A DNA stretch of 64,000 nucleotides from Doryteuthis pealeii (GCA_023376005.1 CM042145.1:19534812-19598811), one strand, 5' to 3'; counted from the first letter of the stretch, positions 35,093-46,319 are shown. Numbers and translations: made by a program. Notes: a model not told the origin generated them from the sequence alone.

Positions 35093-37030
35093 TTTTTTTT
35101 TTTTCACTCTTTTGCCTCCTCTTTCTTCCCTTTTTTTTTGTCTTCTCTTTTTCCCTTTTTTTCGTGTCTTCTCATTCTCCCCTTTTTTTCGTGTCTTCTC
35201 ATTTCTCCCCTTTTTTTCGTGTTTCTCTTTCTCCCTTTTTTCGTTTTCTCATTTCTCCCCTTTTTCGTGTCTTTCTCTTTTCTCCCCTTTTTTTTTTGTG
35301 TCTTCTCTTTTCTCCCCTTTTTTTTGTCTTCTCTTTTTCTCCCCCCTCTCCTCCCCCCCCTTTTTTTGTGTCTTCTCTTTTCTCCCCCCCCCCTTTTTTT
35401 GTGTCTTCTCTTTTTCTCCCCTCCTCCCCTTTTTTTTTTTGTGTCTTCTCTTTTCTCCCCTTTTTTTTTTTGTGTCTTTCTCTTTTCTCCCCTTTTTTTT
35501 TTGTGTCTTCTCTTTCTCCCCTTTTTTTTTTGTTGTCTTCTCTTTTCTTCTCCCTTTTTTTTTTATGTCTTCTCTTTTTCTCCCTTTTTTTTTGTGTCTT
35601 CTCTTTTCTCCCTTTTTTTTTGTGTCTTCTCTTTTCTCCCCTTTTTTTTTTTGTGTCTTCTCTTCTCCCCCTTTTTTTGTGTCTTCTCTTTTCTCCCCTT
35701 TTTTTGTGTCTTCTCTTTTTTTTTTTTTTTGTTCTTCTCTTTTCTCCCCCCCCTTTTTTTTGTGTTCTTCTCTTTTCTCCCCCCCCTTTTTTTGTGTCTT
35801 CTCTTTTCTCCCCCCCCTTTTTTTTTGTGTCTTCTCTTTTCTCCCCCCTTTTTTTTGTGTCTTCTCTTTTTCTCCCCTTTTTTTTTTGTGTCTTCTCTTT
35901 TCTGTCCTCCCTTCTTTATTTTGTGTCTTCTCTTTTCTCCCCTTTTTTTTTTGTGTCTTCTCTTTTCTCCCTTTTTTTTTTGTGTCTTTCTTTTCTTTTT
36001 TTTTTATGTCTTCTCTTTTCTCCCCTTTTTTTTTTGTGTCTTCTCTTTCTCCCCTTTTTTTTTTTTGTGTCTTCTCTTTTCTCCCCTTTTTTTTTTGTGT
36101 CTTCTCTTTTCTCCCCCTTTTTTTGTGTCTTCTCTTTTTCCCCTTTTTTGTGTCTTCTCTTTTCTCCGCTTTTTTTTTTTTTGTGTCTTCTCTTTTCTCC
36201 CCCTTTTTTTTGTGTCTTCTCTTTTCTCCCTCTTTTCTTCCCCTTTTTTTGTGTCTTCTCTTTTTCTCCCCTTTTTTTTGTGTCTTCTCTTTTTCTCCCC
36301 TCTCTTTTCTTCCCTTTTTTTTTTGTGTCTTCTCTTTTCTCCCCCTTTTTTTTTGTGTTCTTCTCTTTTTTCCCCCCCTTTTTTTTTGTGTCTTCTCTTT
36401 TCTCCCCCCTTTTTTTTTTGTGTGTCTTCTCTTTTCTCCCCCTTTTTTTTTTTTTGTGTCTCTCTTCTTCTCCCCCTTTTTTTTTTTTTTTGTGTCTTCT
36501 CTTTTCTCCCCCTCCTTTTTTTTGTGTCTTCTCTTTCTCCCTCTCTTTCTCCCCTTTTTTTGTGTCTTTCTCTTTCTCCCCTTTTTTTTTTGTGTCTTCT
36601 CTTTTCTCCTTTTTTTTTGTGTCTTCTCTTTTTCTCCCCTCTCTTTTCTCTCCCCTTTTTTTTTTGTGTCTTCTCTTTCTCCCCTTTTTTTTTTTGTGTC
36701 CTCTCTTTTCTCCCCCTTTTTTTTTTTTTGTGTCTTCTCTTTTCTTCCCCTTTTTTTTTTTTGTGTCTTCTCTTTTCTCCCCCTTTTTTTTGTGTCTTCT
36801 CTTTTCTCCCCCTTTTTTTTTTTTTGTGTCTTCTCTTTTCTCCCCCTTTTTTTTTTTTTTTGTTCTTCCTCTTTTTCCTTTTTTTTGTGTTCTCCTCCTT
36901 TTTTTTTGTGTCTTCTCTTTTCTCCCCTCTCTTTTTCTCCCCTTTTTTTTTTGTGTCTTCTCTTTTCTCCCCCTTTTTTTTTTTGTGTCTTCTCTTTTCT
37001 CCCCCTTTTTTTTTTTTTTTTTTTTGTGTC
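35093..37030. repeat. ~30-bp pyrimidine satellite, roughly 60 copies
   Basis: The unit is GTGTCTTCTCTTTTCTCCCC followed by a run of 6-15 T. Unit length varies mainly by the T and C runs. Three overlapping plus frames and one minus frame are open for 600-785 codons solely because every frame of the unit lacks stops. No start context, domain or codon bias supports coding. Confidence 0.95.
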
Positions 37031-37430
37031 TTTCGTTTCTTCTTTCGTCTCTTCTTTCGTTTCTTTCAATACTGTTTTTCTTCCCTCTTTTTGCCTCCTT
37101 TTTCCTTCTATCATTTAATGTTCAATTTTTTGTTTTTTTTTACTTTTTTATTCTTCCCTCTTACTTTCCCTCACTCTTTTTTCCTTTTTTTTTTCCTTCT
37201 TCTTTATTCAATTCTTCTTTATTCAATTCTTCTTTATTCAATTCTTCCTTATTCTTTCACTTTATATTTTATCTATCTTTCTTTGTCTTCTTTTTAAATT
37301 TTTCTGCTTTATCATATTCTTTTAAATCTTTATTTTTCTTTCCTATTTTCATCTCTTCCAATCCATTTTCATTTTTCATTGTAAGAAAAAGCTATAACCA
37401 AAAATTTTATTCAGAATCTTTGGATAAATA
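37031..37430. repeat. T/C-rich flank with TTTATTCAATTCTTC repeats
   Basis: A pyrimidine-rich decay zone; four copies of CTTTATTCAATT(C)TT lie at 37200-37250. Confidence 0.7.
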
Positions 37431-37509
37431 AAATAATATCCATAAACAAAGAAAAATTTTAAATAAATTTACTTGCAAAATAATGATTCAATAATTTCAG
37501 GCTTTTTAT

Positions 37510-37690
37510 ATTACTCCCAGGTCCACTCTGACCTGGAATGGTAGTACCTGTTAGGGTCCCATCTATGGGTTAAATAGAAAAACATGAGCTTATAAACAAA
37601 ATTGATTATCCATTAAGAATGAATTTATTTCAAAACTTTGTCGGCATTAAATGACCCACTGAGGTTGATATGCTGTAAACCAAACCAAAC
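37510..37690 (+). repeat. Repeat family B, 3' end only
   Basis: CTCCCAGGTCCACTCTGACC to the tail ending GATATGCTGTAAACCAAACC. Confidence 0.8.
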
Positions 37691-37995
37691 TTTTTATATT
37701 ATAGATATACTTTGATATATGAACAGAAAGATAGACCTACCGATAGACATAAAAATAATAAGAGGAAGCTAAATCAAACAATAGTGAGGTAGACAAATGT
37801 CAGTACACCTTTTCATCAATTTGCTTATCCAACCAACTTAACACATCACTCAATAAGTCCCAGGTCCGACATATAGATGGCGCCACTATTAAATAAATCC
37901 ATATGATTTTTATAAAGTACTAAGCTTCAAATGGCATGTGTCAAAATTTGAGCCCAGTCAGATTATTAGTTTACAAATTAGTTATTTAAGTGAAG

Positions 37996-38260
37996 GGCTG
38001 GTTTAGCTCAGTTGGTAGAGTGTTTGGCTAGGAATCACAAGGTTCTTGGTTCGATACCGGCCCTCATCAACTCAGCGTATGAGTAGCACAGGGATCTATG
38101 CGGTAAAGTGAGGTGCTGATGGTAGGTGTGACACTCCACCTCAAATGCTAAAATAATCTTTGGTCTAGTGCTAGTGAAAAGGGGATAGACTCCCTCACTG
38201 TCTGGCTGATACTAACATTAGGCCTCCCTGACGACTTTACTTTTACTTTACTGTTGCAAA
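37996..38260 (+). mobile_element. tRNA-derived SINE, family A
   Basis: Full-length copy: GTTTAGCTCAGTTGGTAGAG head, GGTTCGATACCGGCC B-box region, GACGACTTTACTTTTACTTT tail. Confidence 0.87.
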
Positions 38261-38415
38261 TTTTCAAAACAATGGAAAAATCTGAATTTCGTGTGTTGAT
38301 AAAGCATTGCTTTATGATGGGAAAAATACTGTTCAAGCAAAGCAATGGCTTGATAAGTGTTATTTGGACTCTGCTCCGTTGGAAACAGTTAAGAGGTGGT
38401 ATGCTGACTTTGTGT

Positions 38416-38465
<50 letters not shown>

Positions 38466-38921
38466 ATTTTTTTTTTTTTTTTTTCATATTTGTTTTAGGA
38501 ATGAAAACTGAAAATGTGAAGCAGGCAAAACTGATAGAAAAAAAAATGATCTGCTGTCAACATGAATTGTAAAACCATAGGCAACAATTGTGAAAAAAAA
38601 AAAAAAAAAATCAAAAAAGTAACTCAGAAAATTCCTCCAACTTTTTTTTATTTATTTATTTATTTTATTTATTTATTTCCTCTCATTCATTTGCACTTTT
38701 ATCTGTAGATTTTATTGAAGCAAAAATAAGTTCTTCGTTTTATTTTCAGTCACTCAACTTGTCAGACCTCATTGTTGGTTTCATCGTTCAAAACTGTACA
38801 TCCATTATCATCACTCATATTTTTTTTTTTTTTTTTTTTTTGATGCATCCAACTTAGTCAAACGTTTTTGAACGACTTTCATGATTCAAACATTAGTTAG
38901 CTGCTATTGTTTGAAATTTCT

Positions 38922-39695
38922 TTCTTCTTTTTTTTTTCTTTTCTTCACTCCTCCCTCTCTCTTTTCTTCACTCCTCCCTCTCTCTTTTCTTCACTCCTCC
39001 CTCTCTCTTTCTTCACTCCTCCCTCTCTCTTTTCTTCACTCCTCACTCTCTCTTCTCTTCACTCCTCACTCTCTCTTCTCTTCACTCCTCACTCTCTCTT
39101 CTCTTCACTCCTCACTCTCTCTTTTCTTTCAACTCCTCTCCCTCTCTCTTTTCTTCACTCCTCTCCCTTCCTCTTTCTTCACTCCCTCCCTCTCTCTTTT
39201 CTTCACTCCTCTCCTCCTCTCTCTTTTCCTTCACTCCTCTCCCTCTCTCGTTTTCTTCACTCCTCTCCCTTTCCTCTTTTCTCTCACTCCTCTCCTCTCT
39301 TCTCTTCACTCCTTCCTCTCTCTTTTCCTCTTCACTCCTCTCCTTCCCCTTTCCTCTTTCCCCTTTTCCTCTTCACTCCTCCTTCCCCTTTTCCTCTTCA
39401 CTCCTCTCCTTCCCCTTTTCCTCTCACTCCTCTCCTTCCTCTTCCTCTTCTCCTCCTTCCCTTTCCTCTTCACTCTTCCTTCCTTTTCCTCTCACTCCTC
39501 TCCTTCCCTCTTCCTCTTCACTCCTCTCCTTCCCCCTTTCCTCTTCCTCTCCTTCCCCCTTTCCTCTTCACTCCTCTCCTTCCCCCCTTTCCTCTTCACT
39601 CCTCTCCTTCCCCTTCCTCTCACTCCTCTCTTCCCCTTTCCTCTTCACTCCTTCTCCTTCCCCCTTTCCTCTTTCTCTCACTCCTCTTTATCCAT
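38922..39695. repeat. CT-rich satellite, CTTCACTCCTCCCTCTCTCT unit
   Basis: About 770 bases built from a unit of about 20-24 bp that drifts from CTCTCTCTTTTCTTCACTCC to CTTCCCCTTTCCTCTTCACT. Open plus frames are artefacts. Confidence 0.93.
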
Positions 39696-40140
39696 ACCCT
39701 CCTACCATCTGAATAAATTTTTCTTATTGCTTTTTGATACAAACATGTAAAAATGAATTAAAAAATTTGAAATCTGTTTTCTTCTTTCAACATGTTCAAT
39801 ATTTTTTTTTTTTTTTTTTTCTGAAATTTATTTGCTATTTTTAAATATTGCAGTGATCCTAGATTTTTAAACTCCAAAATGAATATTAAAAAATAAATAA
39901 ATAAAATACCCAGACAGAAATTGTGATCATTTTTAGAAATTCATTTCTGCATTTGAGAGCATATGTGCACGTCACATGCTTTACTGCGACATTATATGCA
40001 GACATTTTTTTTATTTTATTATTTTTTATTTTTTTATTTTTTTATTTTTTTTTCTTTGATTTTTATTTTTTTATTTTTTTTATAATTCAAGCCTGAATTA
40101 AGTTTTTTATAAGTTTATTTACATATGTATGTGGGAGGGG

Positions 40141-40367
40141 AGTCTTCTTAGCACAGTGGCTAAAGAACTGGACTGCAACATCATAGTAAGCAAGTTTGAA
40201 CTCCAGTTGCTCTGTTACTTTCTCTTTTGAACTAATACCCTTGGGAAAAGTATGAACTGATTCATCACCCCAAGTATGAGTTAAATTTTACTACTACTGT
40301 TCTTCTCTAAGGATGGCTTTGGCATTAAATAACCCAAAGTTTTATATGCCATTAAACAAAGAAAACA
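40141..40367 (+). mobile_element. tRNA-derived SINE related to family C, carrying the shared 3' tail
   Basis: The tRNA-like head (TTAGCACAGTGGCTAAAG, GTTTGAACTCC) is followed by the family-C body phrase AATACCCTTGGGAAAAGTAT. It then ends in GGCATTAAATAACCCAAAG...ATATGCCATTAAACA, the 3' tail otherwise seen on families B and 5S. Confidence 0.6.
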
Positions 40368-40475
40368 AATATGTGTAGTAGCACTTCTACTTATCTATGG
40401 GTTTCAAGATGGTGATATGAATCCTGTTGGCAAGAACACAGGAGCATTGGTTGACTGAAATCCTTTTAAATCAAT

Positions 40476-40514
40476 GTTTGTTTAATGGCATATCAAATCT
40501 TTGTGTTATTCAAT
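40476..40514 (-). repeat. Shared 3' tail fragment, reverse
   Basis: GTTTGTTTAATGGCATATCA then GTGTTATTCAATAC, the reversed tail, 110 bases from the forward tail at 40319-40366. Confidence 0.5.
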
Positions 40515-40540
40515 ACTAAAATTTGATTAATTTATAGATA

Positions 40541-40755
40541 CTAGGAAATATATGCACCTTCCGGGTACAAGTATTTAAGTTTAAATGTAATAAGATATTA
40601 CATTAAATTAGAAAGACTAATGAAACTAAATAAGAAAGCAGATAAAAAGATTTGAAATAGAGGCGGGGGTATAATTGAAAAGTAGAACAACTGAAACGTA
40701 CTCTTCCATCACTCCTGTCTTTCATTACCAAATGTTTCTAATTTAACTATTTAGT
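40541..40755 (-). mobile_element. Family-H Helitron, 3' part only
   Basis: CTAG at 40541-40544 follows A, and the hairpin reads GCACCTTCCGGGTAC. Family-H sequence continues to about 40755, where it breaks into a T/C tract; the 5' two thirds are missing. Confidence 0.75.
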
Positions 40756-41033
40756 TTTCCTTCCTCCTTTTTCCTTTTCCTTTTCTTTTCCTTTTCCTTT
40801 TCTTTTCCTTTTTCCTTTTCTTTTCCTTTTCCTTTTCTTTTCTTTTTCCTTTTTCCTATTCTTTTCCTTTTCCTATTCTTTTCCTTTCCTATTCTTTTCC
40901 TTTTCCTTTCTTCCTTTTTCCTTTTCTTTTCTTTTTCTTTTTTCTCTTCCTTTTTCTTTTCTCTTTCCTTTTCTTTTTTCTCTTTCCTTTTCTTTTTCTC
41001 TTTCCTTTCTTTTTCTCTTCCTTTCTTTTTCTC

Positions 41034-41065
<32 letters not shown>

Positions 41066-41172
41066 TTTTTCCTTTCCTTTTTTCGTTTTTCCTTTTCTTT
41101 TTTTCGTTTTTTTTTTCCCTTTTCCTTTTCTTTTTTTCTCTCTCCTCCCTCTTTTTTTAATTTTTTTTTTTT
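40756..41172. repeat. Homopyrimidine tract (TTTTCC)n
   Basis: About 415 bases of CCTTTTCCTTTTCTTTTCC-type sequence. It truncates a Helitron-H copy at its left edge. Confidence 0.92.
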
Positions 41173-41235
41173 TTAGTGAATCATTCAATTTTGCTAGTTA
41201 AATATTTTTACACTAAAAACAGTTTTCATCTTTCT

Positions 41236-41273
<38 letters not shown>

Positions 41274-41686
41274 TGATTCTCAGTGAGATAACTATTTTTC
41301 AAAATTATTATGTCTGAACCAGTCGACTGTGGTTGCATGTGGCCATCTGACATTCAAATAAAGGTTGGTCAGTGTAATGTGCGGTTAATATCAAACTCTG
41401 AGGATCATCTTGACATCTTTGTTGGCATGGTGACCCACTGGTCTTTGATAATTCATCAAAGGAAGACTGTGTACACTGAGTCAACATGAAATGCTTGCAA
41501 TCTCTCATTATTTGATCTCAGATCAAATATGTCTGCTTGCTTTAGAAGCAGTCATTTATGAAGGTAATTTTTTTTTTTTAGGGTTTCTTTAGATGAAAGG
41601 CTTGAGCAGATTCCTAATGCTGTGAAGACTTTAAAGAGTATCAAACAATACCTTAAGCAACAGGGATGCATTAGCATTGGGGAGAA

Positions 41687-41770
41687 CATCTATATTAATA
41701 ATGGAGATTTGGTCTATATTTGTTTGTAACCAAAACTAAGTCACTGCTTATGTCACGATTACCAAAATCG
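41687..41770 (+). mobile_element. Family-H Helitron, degenerate 5' end
   Basis: The segment resembles the family start (TAATGGAGATTT, then a TGTAACC.AAACTA element and GTCACGATT). Similarity fades within about 85 bases. Confidence 0.45.
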
Positions 41771-41895
41771 TCAATACATAGAATAAAGAACAATTAATAT
41801 TTTTAAGATATATAAAAGCTGTTCTTTATAATTCAACATTTGAATTTTTTCCATTTTACCAAATAAACTATAATTATTTAAATAAATAAAAAAAG

Positions 41896-42138
41896 TCATC
41901 GGGGTGGCCTAATGTCGGTATCGGTCAATCAGCAAGGGAGTCTATCCCCTTTTCACTAGCGCTAGACCAAGGAGATTGTTTTAGCGTCTGAGGTGGAGCG
42001 CCACACCTACTATCAGCTCCTTACTTTACCGCACAGATCCCTGTGCTACTCATATGCTGAGTTGGCGTGGGCGGGTATCGAACTAGGAACCTTGTGGTTT
42101 CTAGCCGAACGCTCTACCGACTGAACTAACCCGGCCCT
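41896..42138 (-). mobile_element. tRNA-derived SINE, family A
   Basis: Full-length minus-strand copy from GTCATCGGGGTGGCCTAATG to GACTGAACTAACCCGGCCC. Confidence 0.87.
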
Positions 42139-42139
42139 A

Positions 42140-42257
42140 TTTAAAAATAAATAAACTGTTGAAAATTTATTTTTTTTAAATGGTATTACTTTAAATGGAA
42201 AACATTTTTTTGTGAAATTTGTAATCAATTTTTTTAATTATTTTTTTACTATTGCCC

Positions 42258-42297
<40 letters not shown>

Positions 42298-42928
42298 CAG
42301 TAACAAGAAGGTAACTGAAAGTTTACAAATAGATAAATACAATTTTGTGTGTAAAATATTTCAAAATAATTATTTGATTAATGATTAATAGATGCACACA
42401 ACATGTTATCTGAGGGGGGGGGGGCAGTGTTACAAATTTAGTGGCCATACTTTAGGTTTCAAGCAAGAGCGCTTTGTCCAGCAGAAATCCTTGGTGCTCC
42501 TCTGTATTGCAAGTCCTTCGTCAATGATTGCAAATGGACGTCTCTCTGTATCAGTGATTAAGTAGTCAACCAGCCACGCATTCGGGCTGTTAATTGGCTG
42601 AGGTTTAAACCAACTGACCTCGCTTAGTCTATCAATTTAAGTGGTGTATTGTAGCACACCTTATATACAAAATATTCCAACAGCCAGAACTAAGTTTTCA
42701 TTTCAAATTGTTTGTTTTTTGGGGGTTTTTTTTTACTCCTTTAAATTTAATGATTTTACATATGATAAAAACCTTCTGACATTGAATTTTTAACTCCACC
42801 CCACTCAGGCAATATCTTTCAAAAGTAAATTTTTTACACAGCCCAGAGAGCGTTTTTTTTTTTTTTTTTTTTTTTTTGCTAGCACATATATAATCTTACA
42901 TTTAAATCCATCTTATGCATGTATATAT
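42140..42928. other. Unassigned sequence with a less AT-rich core
   Basis: T-runs at 42259-42297 and 42854-42878. 42440-42640 is less AT-rich and has an open minus-strand stretch (SPNAWLVDYLITDTERRPFA) that matched nothing I know. Confidence 0.35.
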
Positions 42929-43045
42929 TAAGCATCTCGTTGTAGTGTAATGGTTAGCTAACTAGTCTCACAAATCCATTACTACTGAAACGTGACCTTG
43001 ATCCTCACTGTGACCTTGTGTCAGATCCTACCTGTAGGGTGAATA
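42929..43045 (+). mobile_element. tRNA-derived SINE, family D
   Basis: GTAGTGTAATGGTTAGC head and the body phrase GACCTTGTGTCAGATCCTAC. It abuts a family-C SINE at 43046. Confidence 0.65.
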
Positions 43046-43228
43046 TTATGGAGGTGTGTGGTGTAATGGTTAGAGTTGTAGGAAATGGACATGGTGATCT
43101 GAGTTCAAATTCTGAAAGAAGCTGTTTGCATTTCACTTTGTGCATATGCTTTTGGGAAAGGCATGAATCCATCTATTTTCCTCCCAGCTATGAGTAAATA
43201 GTAGGGCAGACTGGACACTTTTTATCTT
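43046..43228 (+). mobile_element. tRNA-derived SINE, family C, 3'-truncated
   Basis: Head GTGTAATGGTTAGAG and GAGTTCAAATTC; body CTTTTGGGAAAGGCATGAAT and GAGTAAATAGTAGGGCAGAC. It is cut off at 43228 where a SINE-A begins. Confidence 0.75.
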
Positions 43229-43231
43229 GTA

Positions 43232-43462
43232 AAAGTAAAGTAAAGTTACCGGGTTGGCCTATAGTCGGTATCAGCCAGACAGCGAGGGAGTCTATCCTTT
43301 TTCACTAGCGCTAGACCAAGGAGATTGTTTTGGCATCTGAGGTGGAGCGCCACACCTACCATCAGCTCCTCACTTTTACCGCACAGGGGCGAGGGTTGGT
43401 ATCGAACCCAGAACCTTGTGGTTCCTAGTCCAACGCTCTACCAACTGAGCTATACCGGCCCA
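43232..43462 (-). mobile_element. tRNA-derived SINE, family A
   Basis: Minus-strand copy: AGTAAAGTAAAGTTACCGGG tail to GAGCTATACCGGCCC head. A short deletion removes the GATCCCTGTGCTACTC segment after ACCGCACAG. Confidence 0.85.
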
Positions 43463-43794
43463 GGGTACCCTAAAAATCAGTTATATCTATGGTAGGGTAC
43501 CCTAAAAGTCAGTTTTATCTATGGTAGGTTACCATAAAACTCAATGAAATACTGGTATACATAATATGGTGCTAAATCAATTTTTCAGTTTTAATATTAA
43601 GGAAAATAATGGGAAAGAATTGTTTACTTTTTGCAGTTTTTAAGAATACTGCTGATTTTCTAAAATACAGAGCCAAATTTGGCAAAGTTTCTATTTAAAA
43701 TGGATAATAGTCAATCCAATTAATTACTAAGATATTTTTGTTTTCAGTTAAAGAGAACTATGAAAAAGATTCTTCTTTTTAGAGACTATAATAA

Positions 43795-43945
43795 AGTAAA
43801 GTCGTCCGAGTGGCCTAAACTTGGTATCAGCCATACAGTGAGGGAGTCTATCCCCTTTTCACTAGCGCTAGATCAAGGAGATTATTTTAGTATCTGAGGT
43901 GGAGCACCACACCAACCATCAGCTCCTTACTTTACCGCACAGATA
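43795..43945 (-). mobile_element. tRNA-derived SINE, family A, head missing
   Basis: The 3' tail and body (AAGTAAAGTCGTCCGAGTGG to CTTTACCGCACAGATAC) are present; the tRNA-like head is absent. Confidence 0.8.
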
Positions 43946-44120
43946 CATAGCCTAGTTTGGACTTGTAAAGCATGAGTTTCTGTTGTACATTCATTTGTGC
44001 GTCTTTCAAATCCCACACAATGAGGCAATACACAATGTGTCAGCACACATATTACTGCGATACAACCAAGTACAGTGTGGGTACTGTCCACAGTTTGAAT
44101 TGCTTTGGTCATTTGATATA

Positions 44121-44486
44121 CAAGGTGTGTCAAAAAAGTATCAAGATTTTTTTTTTGTACTTTTTGACACACCTTGTATTCTGGAAAAAAATAACGGTCC
44201 ATTCATTCTTCATTTCTATCTTGGTAAATAGAGCTTTAAACTTTGGTACTTTTTTGACACACCTTGTATTCTGAAAAAAAAATAACGGTCCATTCATTCT
44301 TCATTTCTATCTTGGTAAATAGAGCTTTAAACTTGGTACTTTTTTACACACCTTCTATTCTGAAAAAAAATTAATGAATGGAATGTTTTTTGTTTTTTTT
44401 TTTGTTGTTTTTTTTTGTTTGTTTTTTTTCAGAATACAAGGTGTGCCAAATAGTACAAAATCTTGATACTTTTTTGACACCCCTTG
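44121..44486. mobile_element. Mariner-like MITE family J with multiplied ends
   Basis: Outer ends CAAGGTGTGTCAAAAAAGTA and TTTTTGACACCCCTTG lie inside TA (44119-44120 and 44487-44488). Inside, the arm sequence is repeated in tandem at about 90-bp spacing (CACACCTTGTATTCTG near 44168, 44258 and 44347). Confidence 0.7.
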
Positions 44487-45024
44487 TATAAGCCGCAAAC
44501 TAGCACGTACCAAAATATTGCAAAACTTTTGACTCCTCCTAGTATATAATTAAATGATCAGTATCCACTGTAACTGACATATTTCATCCCGGCTGCTTGT
44601 TTTAATGCATTCAACAAAATGTTTTTTAACGTTACCTTCTTCCTGGTCAATTTTTTTCTTTTGTCTTTTTTTTTTTTTTTTTTTTTTTCTCCTCATGAAA
44701 GAATGATCCGTCTTCAAGTAGAGGCAACAGACAAACAAGACAGGTTGTAATTTATCCATTTGTACACACAGATTTCTCCTCCTATCCTTCAACTGATTAA
44801 GGATTTGACTGGAGAAAAAAGTGTTATATCATCTCTTCTTATGATAACCCATCTCCTCTCTTTGTCGACAGCTGTCGTCTCTCTCATCTCCATCTTGTTC
44901 TCGTTTTCTCTTAGCATCTCTCATTGTGACTCTACAGTATTTCATGTTCTTACTGGCATGAAAATAAGACCCTATCTTCTATTATGCACAAATTTATATT
45001 GTATTATAAACTATATTATATATA

Positions 45025-45676
45025 CTAGTAAATATATGTACCCTCCGGGTGCAAGTATTTAAGTTTTAATGTAATAAAATATTGTAATAAATTAGAAAGG
45101 CTAATGAAACTAAATAAGAATACAGATAAAAAGATTTGAAACAGAGGGGGGTATAATAAAAGATTTGAAACAGAGGGAGTATAATAAAAAATGGAACAAC
45201 TGAAACTTACTCTTCCATCACTCTCGTCTTTCATTGTTATTTTTTCTAATTTAAGTATTTAGTTATAAGAGGAAGTAATAAAATTACAGTTATTTTATCT
45301 TGTTAATGGATTTCATTTAAGATTCATTGAAGAGATTTTTGCTTATATTCATTAAAATAAAACCAAATAATTAGAAATCAATAATACTAAGCACATATTT
45401 ATTAAATTCGATTTTTTAATATTAATATGCAAATTAGCCTTCCCGTTCACACTGTAAACCGCTATTTTGTTGTATATATAAATATAATTGCATGTTGTCA
45501 GTACGTAGACATAGTTAACAGTATTAATAATGTAAGACAATTTTATTAATAATTGAGGTTTAGATAAAAATAAAATCATGGAGAATGTGATGTCAATAAC
45601 TAAGAGAATTGTGACTTGAGTAGGAATATAGTTTCGGTTACAGACAGAAAAACACACAATCTCCATTATAATAAGA
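45025..45676 (-). mobile_element. Non-autonomous Helitron, family H, tandem copy 1
   Basis: Read on the minus strand, the element starts TCTTATTATAATGGAGATT and ends with the hairpin GCACCCGGAGGGTAC, a short AT spacer and CTAG, the hallmarks of Helitron ends (5'-TC, 3' hairpin about 10 nt before CTRR). On the + strand CTAG is at 45025-45028, preceded by A at 45024. The other end (GA, 45675-45676) joins the next copy directly. No Rep/helicase coding is present; it is about 650 bp long. Confidence 0.85.
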
Positions 45677-46318
45677 CTAGTAAATATATGTACCTTCCGG
45701 GTGCAAGTATTTAAGTTTTATTATAGTAAAATATTATATTAAATTTTGAAAGGCTAATGAAACTGAATTAGAATGCAGATAAAAAGATTTGGAACAGAGG
45801 GGGTATGATTGAAAAATAGAACAACTTTGAAACTAACTCTTCCATCATTTTCCATTACTCCCGTCTTTCATTGGTAAATTTTCTTAATTTAACTATTTTG
45901 TTAAAATAGGAAGTAAAGAATAAAATTACAGATATTTCTTCTTGTTAATGGATTTCTTTTAAGATTTATCCCCAAGATTTTTGCTCAGATTCAATAAGAT
46001 AAAACCAAACAATTAGAAATCAATGATACTAAGCATATATTTATTAAACTCAAATTTTTAAGATCAATATGCAAATTAGCCTTCCCATTCACACAGTAAA
46101 CCACTATTTTGTTGTATATATAAATACAATTACATGTTGTTAGTATGTAGATATAGTCAACATTCTTAATGATGTAAAGCAATTTTATTAATAATTGAGG
46201 TTTAAATAAAAATAAAATCATGGAGAATGTGATGTAAATAACAAACAGAATTGTGACTTGTATAGTAATATAGTTTCGGTTACAGACAGAAAAACCCACA
46301 ATCTCCATTATAATAAGA
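45677..46318 (-). mobile_element. Non-autonomous Helitron, family H, tandem copy 2
   Basis: This second copy has the same orientation as copy 1. Its CTAG end (45677-45680) abuts the TC end of copy 1 with no intervening base. Its own TC end (GA on +, 46317-46318) is followed by T at 46319. The hairpin next to CTAG reads GTACCTTCCGGGTGC on the + strand. The sequence differs from copy 1 at scattered sites and by small indels, so the pair is not an exact recent duplication. Confidence 0.85.
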
Positions 46319-46319
46319 T

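Noticed and set aside
35074..37431. Plus-strand open frames of 686-785 codons and a 621-codon minus frame
   Set aside because: They translate a stop-free pyrimidine satellite in overlapping frames, with only Phe/Leu/Ser/Cys/Pro/Val or Lys/Glu/Arg/Thr content; no gene evidence.
38881..39750. 289-codon Ser/Leu/Phe frame
   Set aside because: Two overlapping frames are open over a CT satellite; composition artefact.
42440..42640. Possible protein fragment on the minus strand
   Set aside because: Open for about 60 codons but no motif recognised and no splice sites; left as unassigned.
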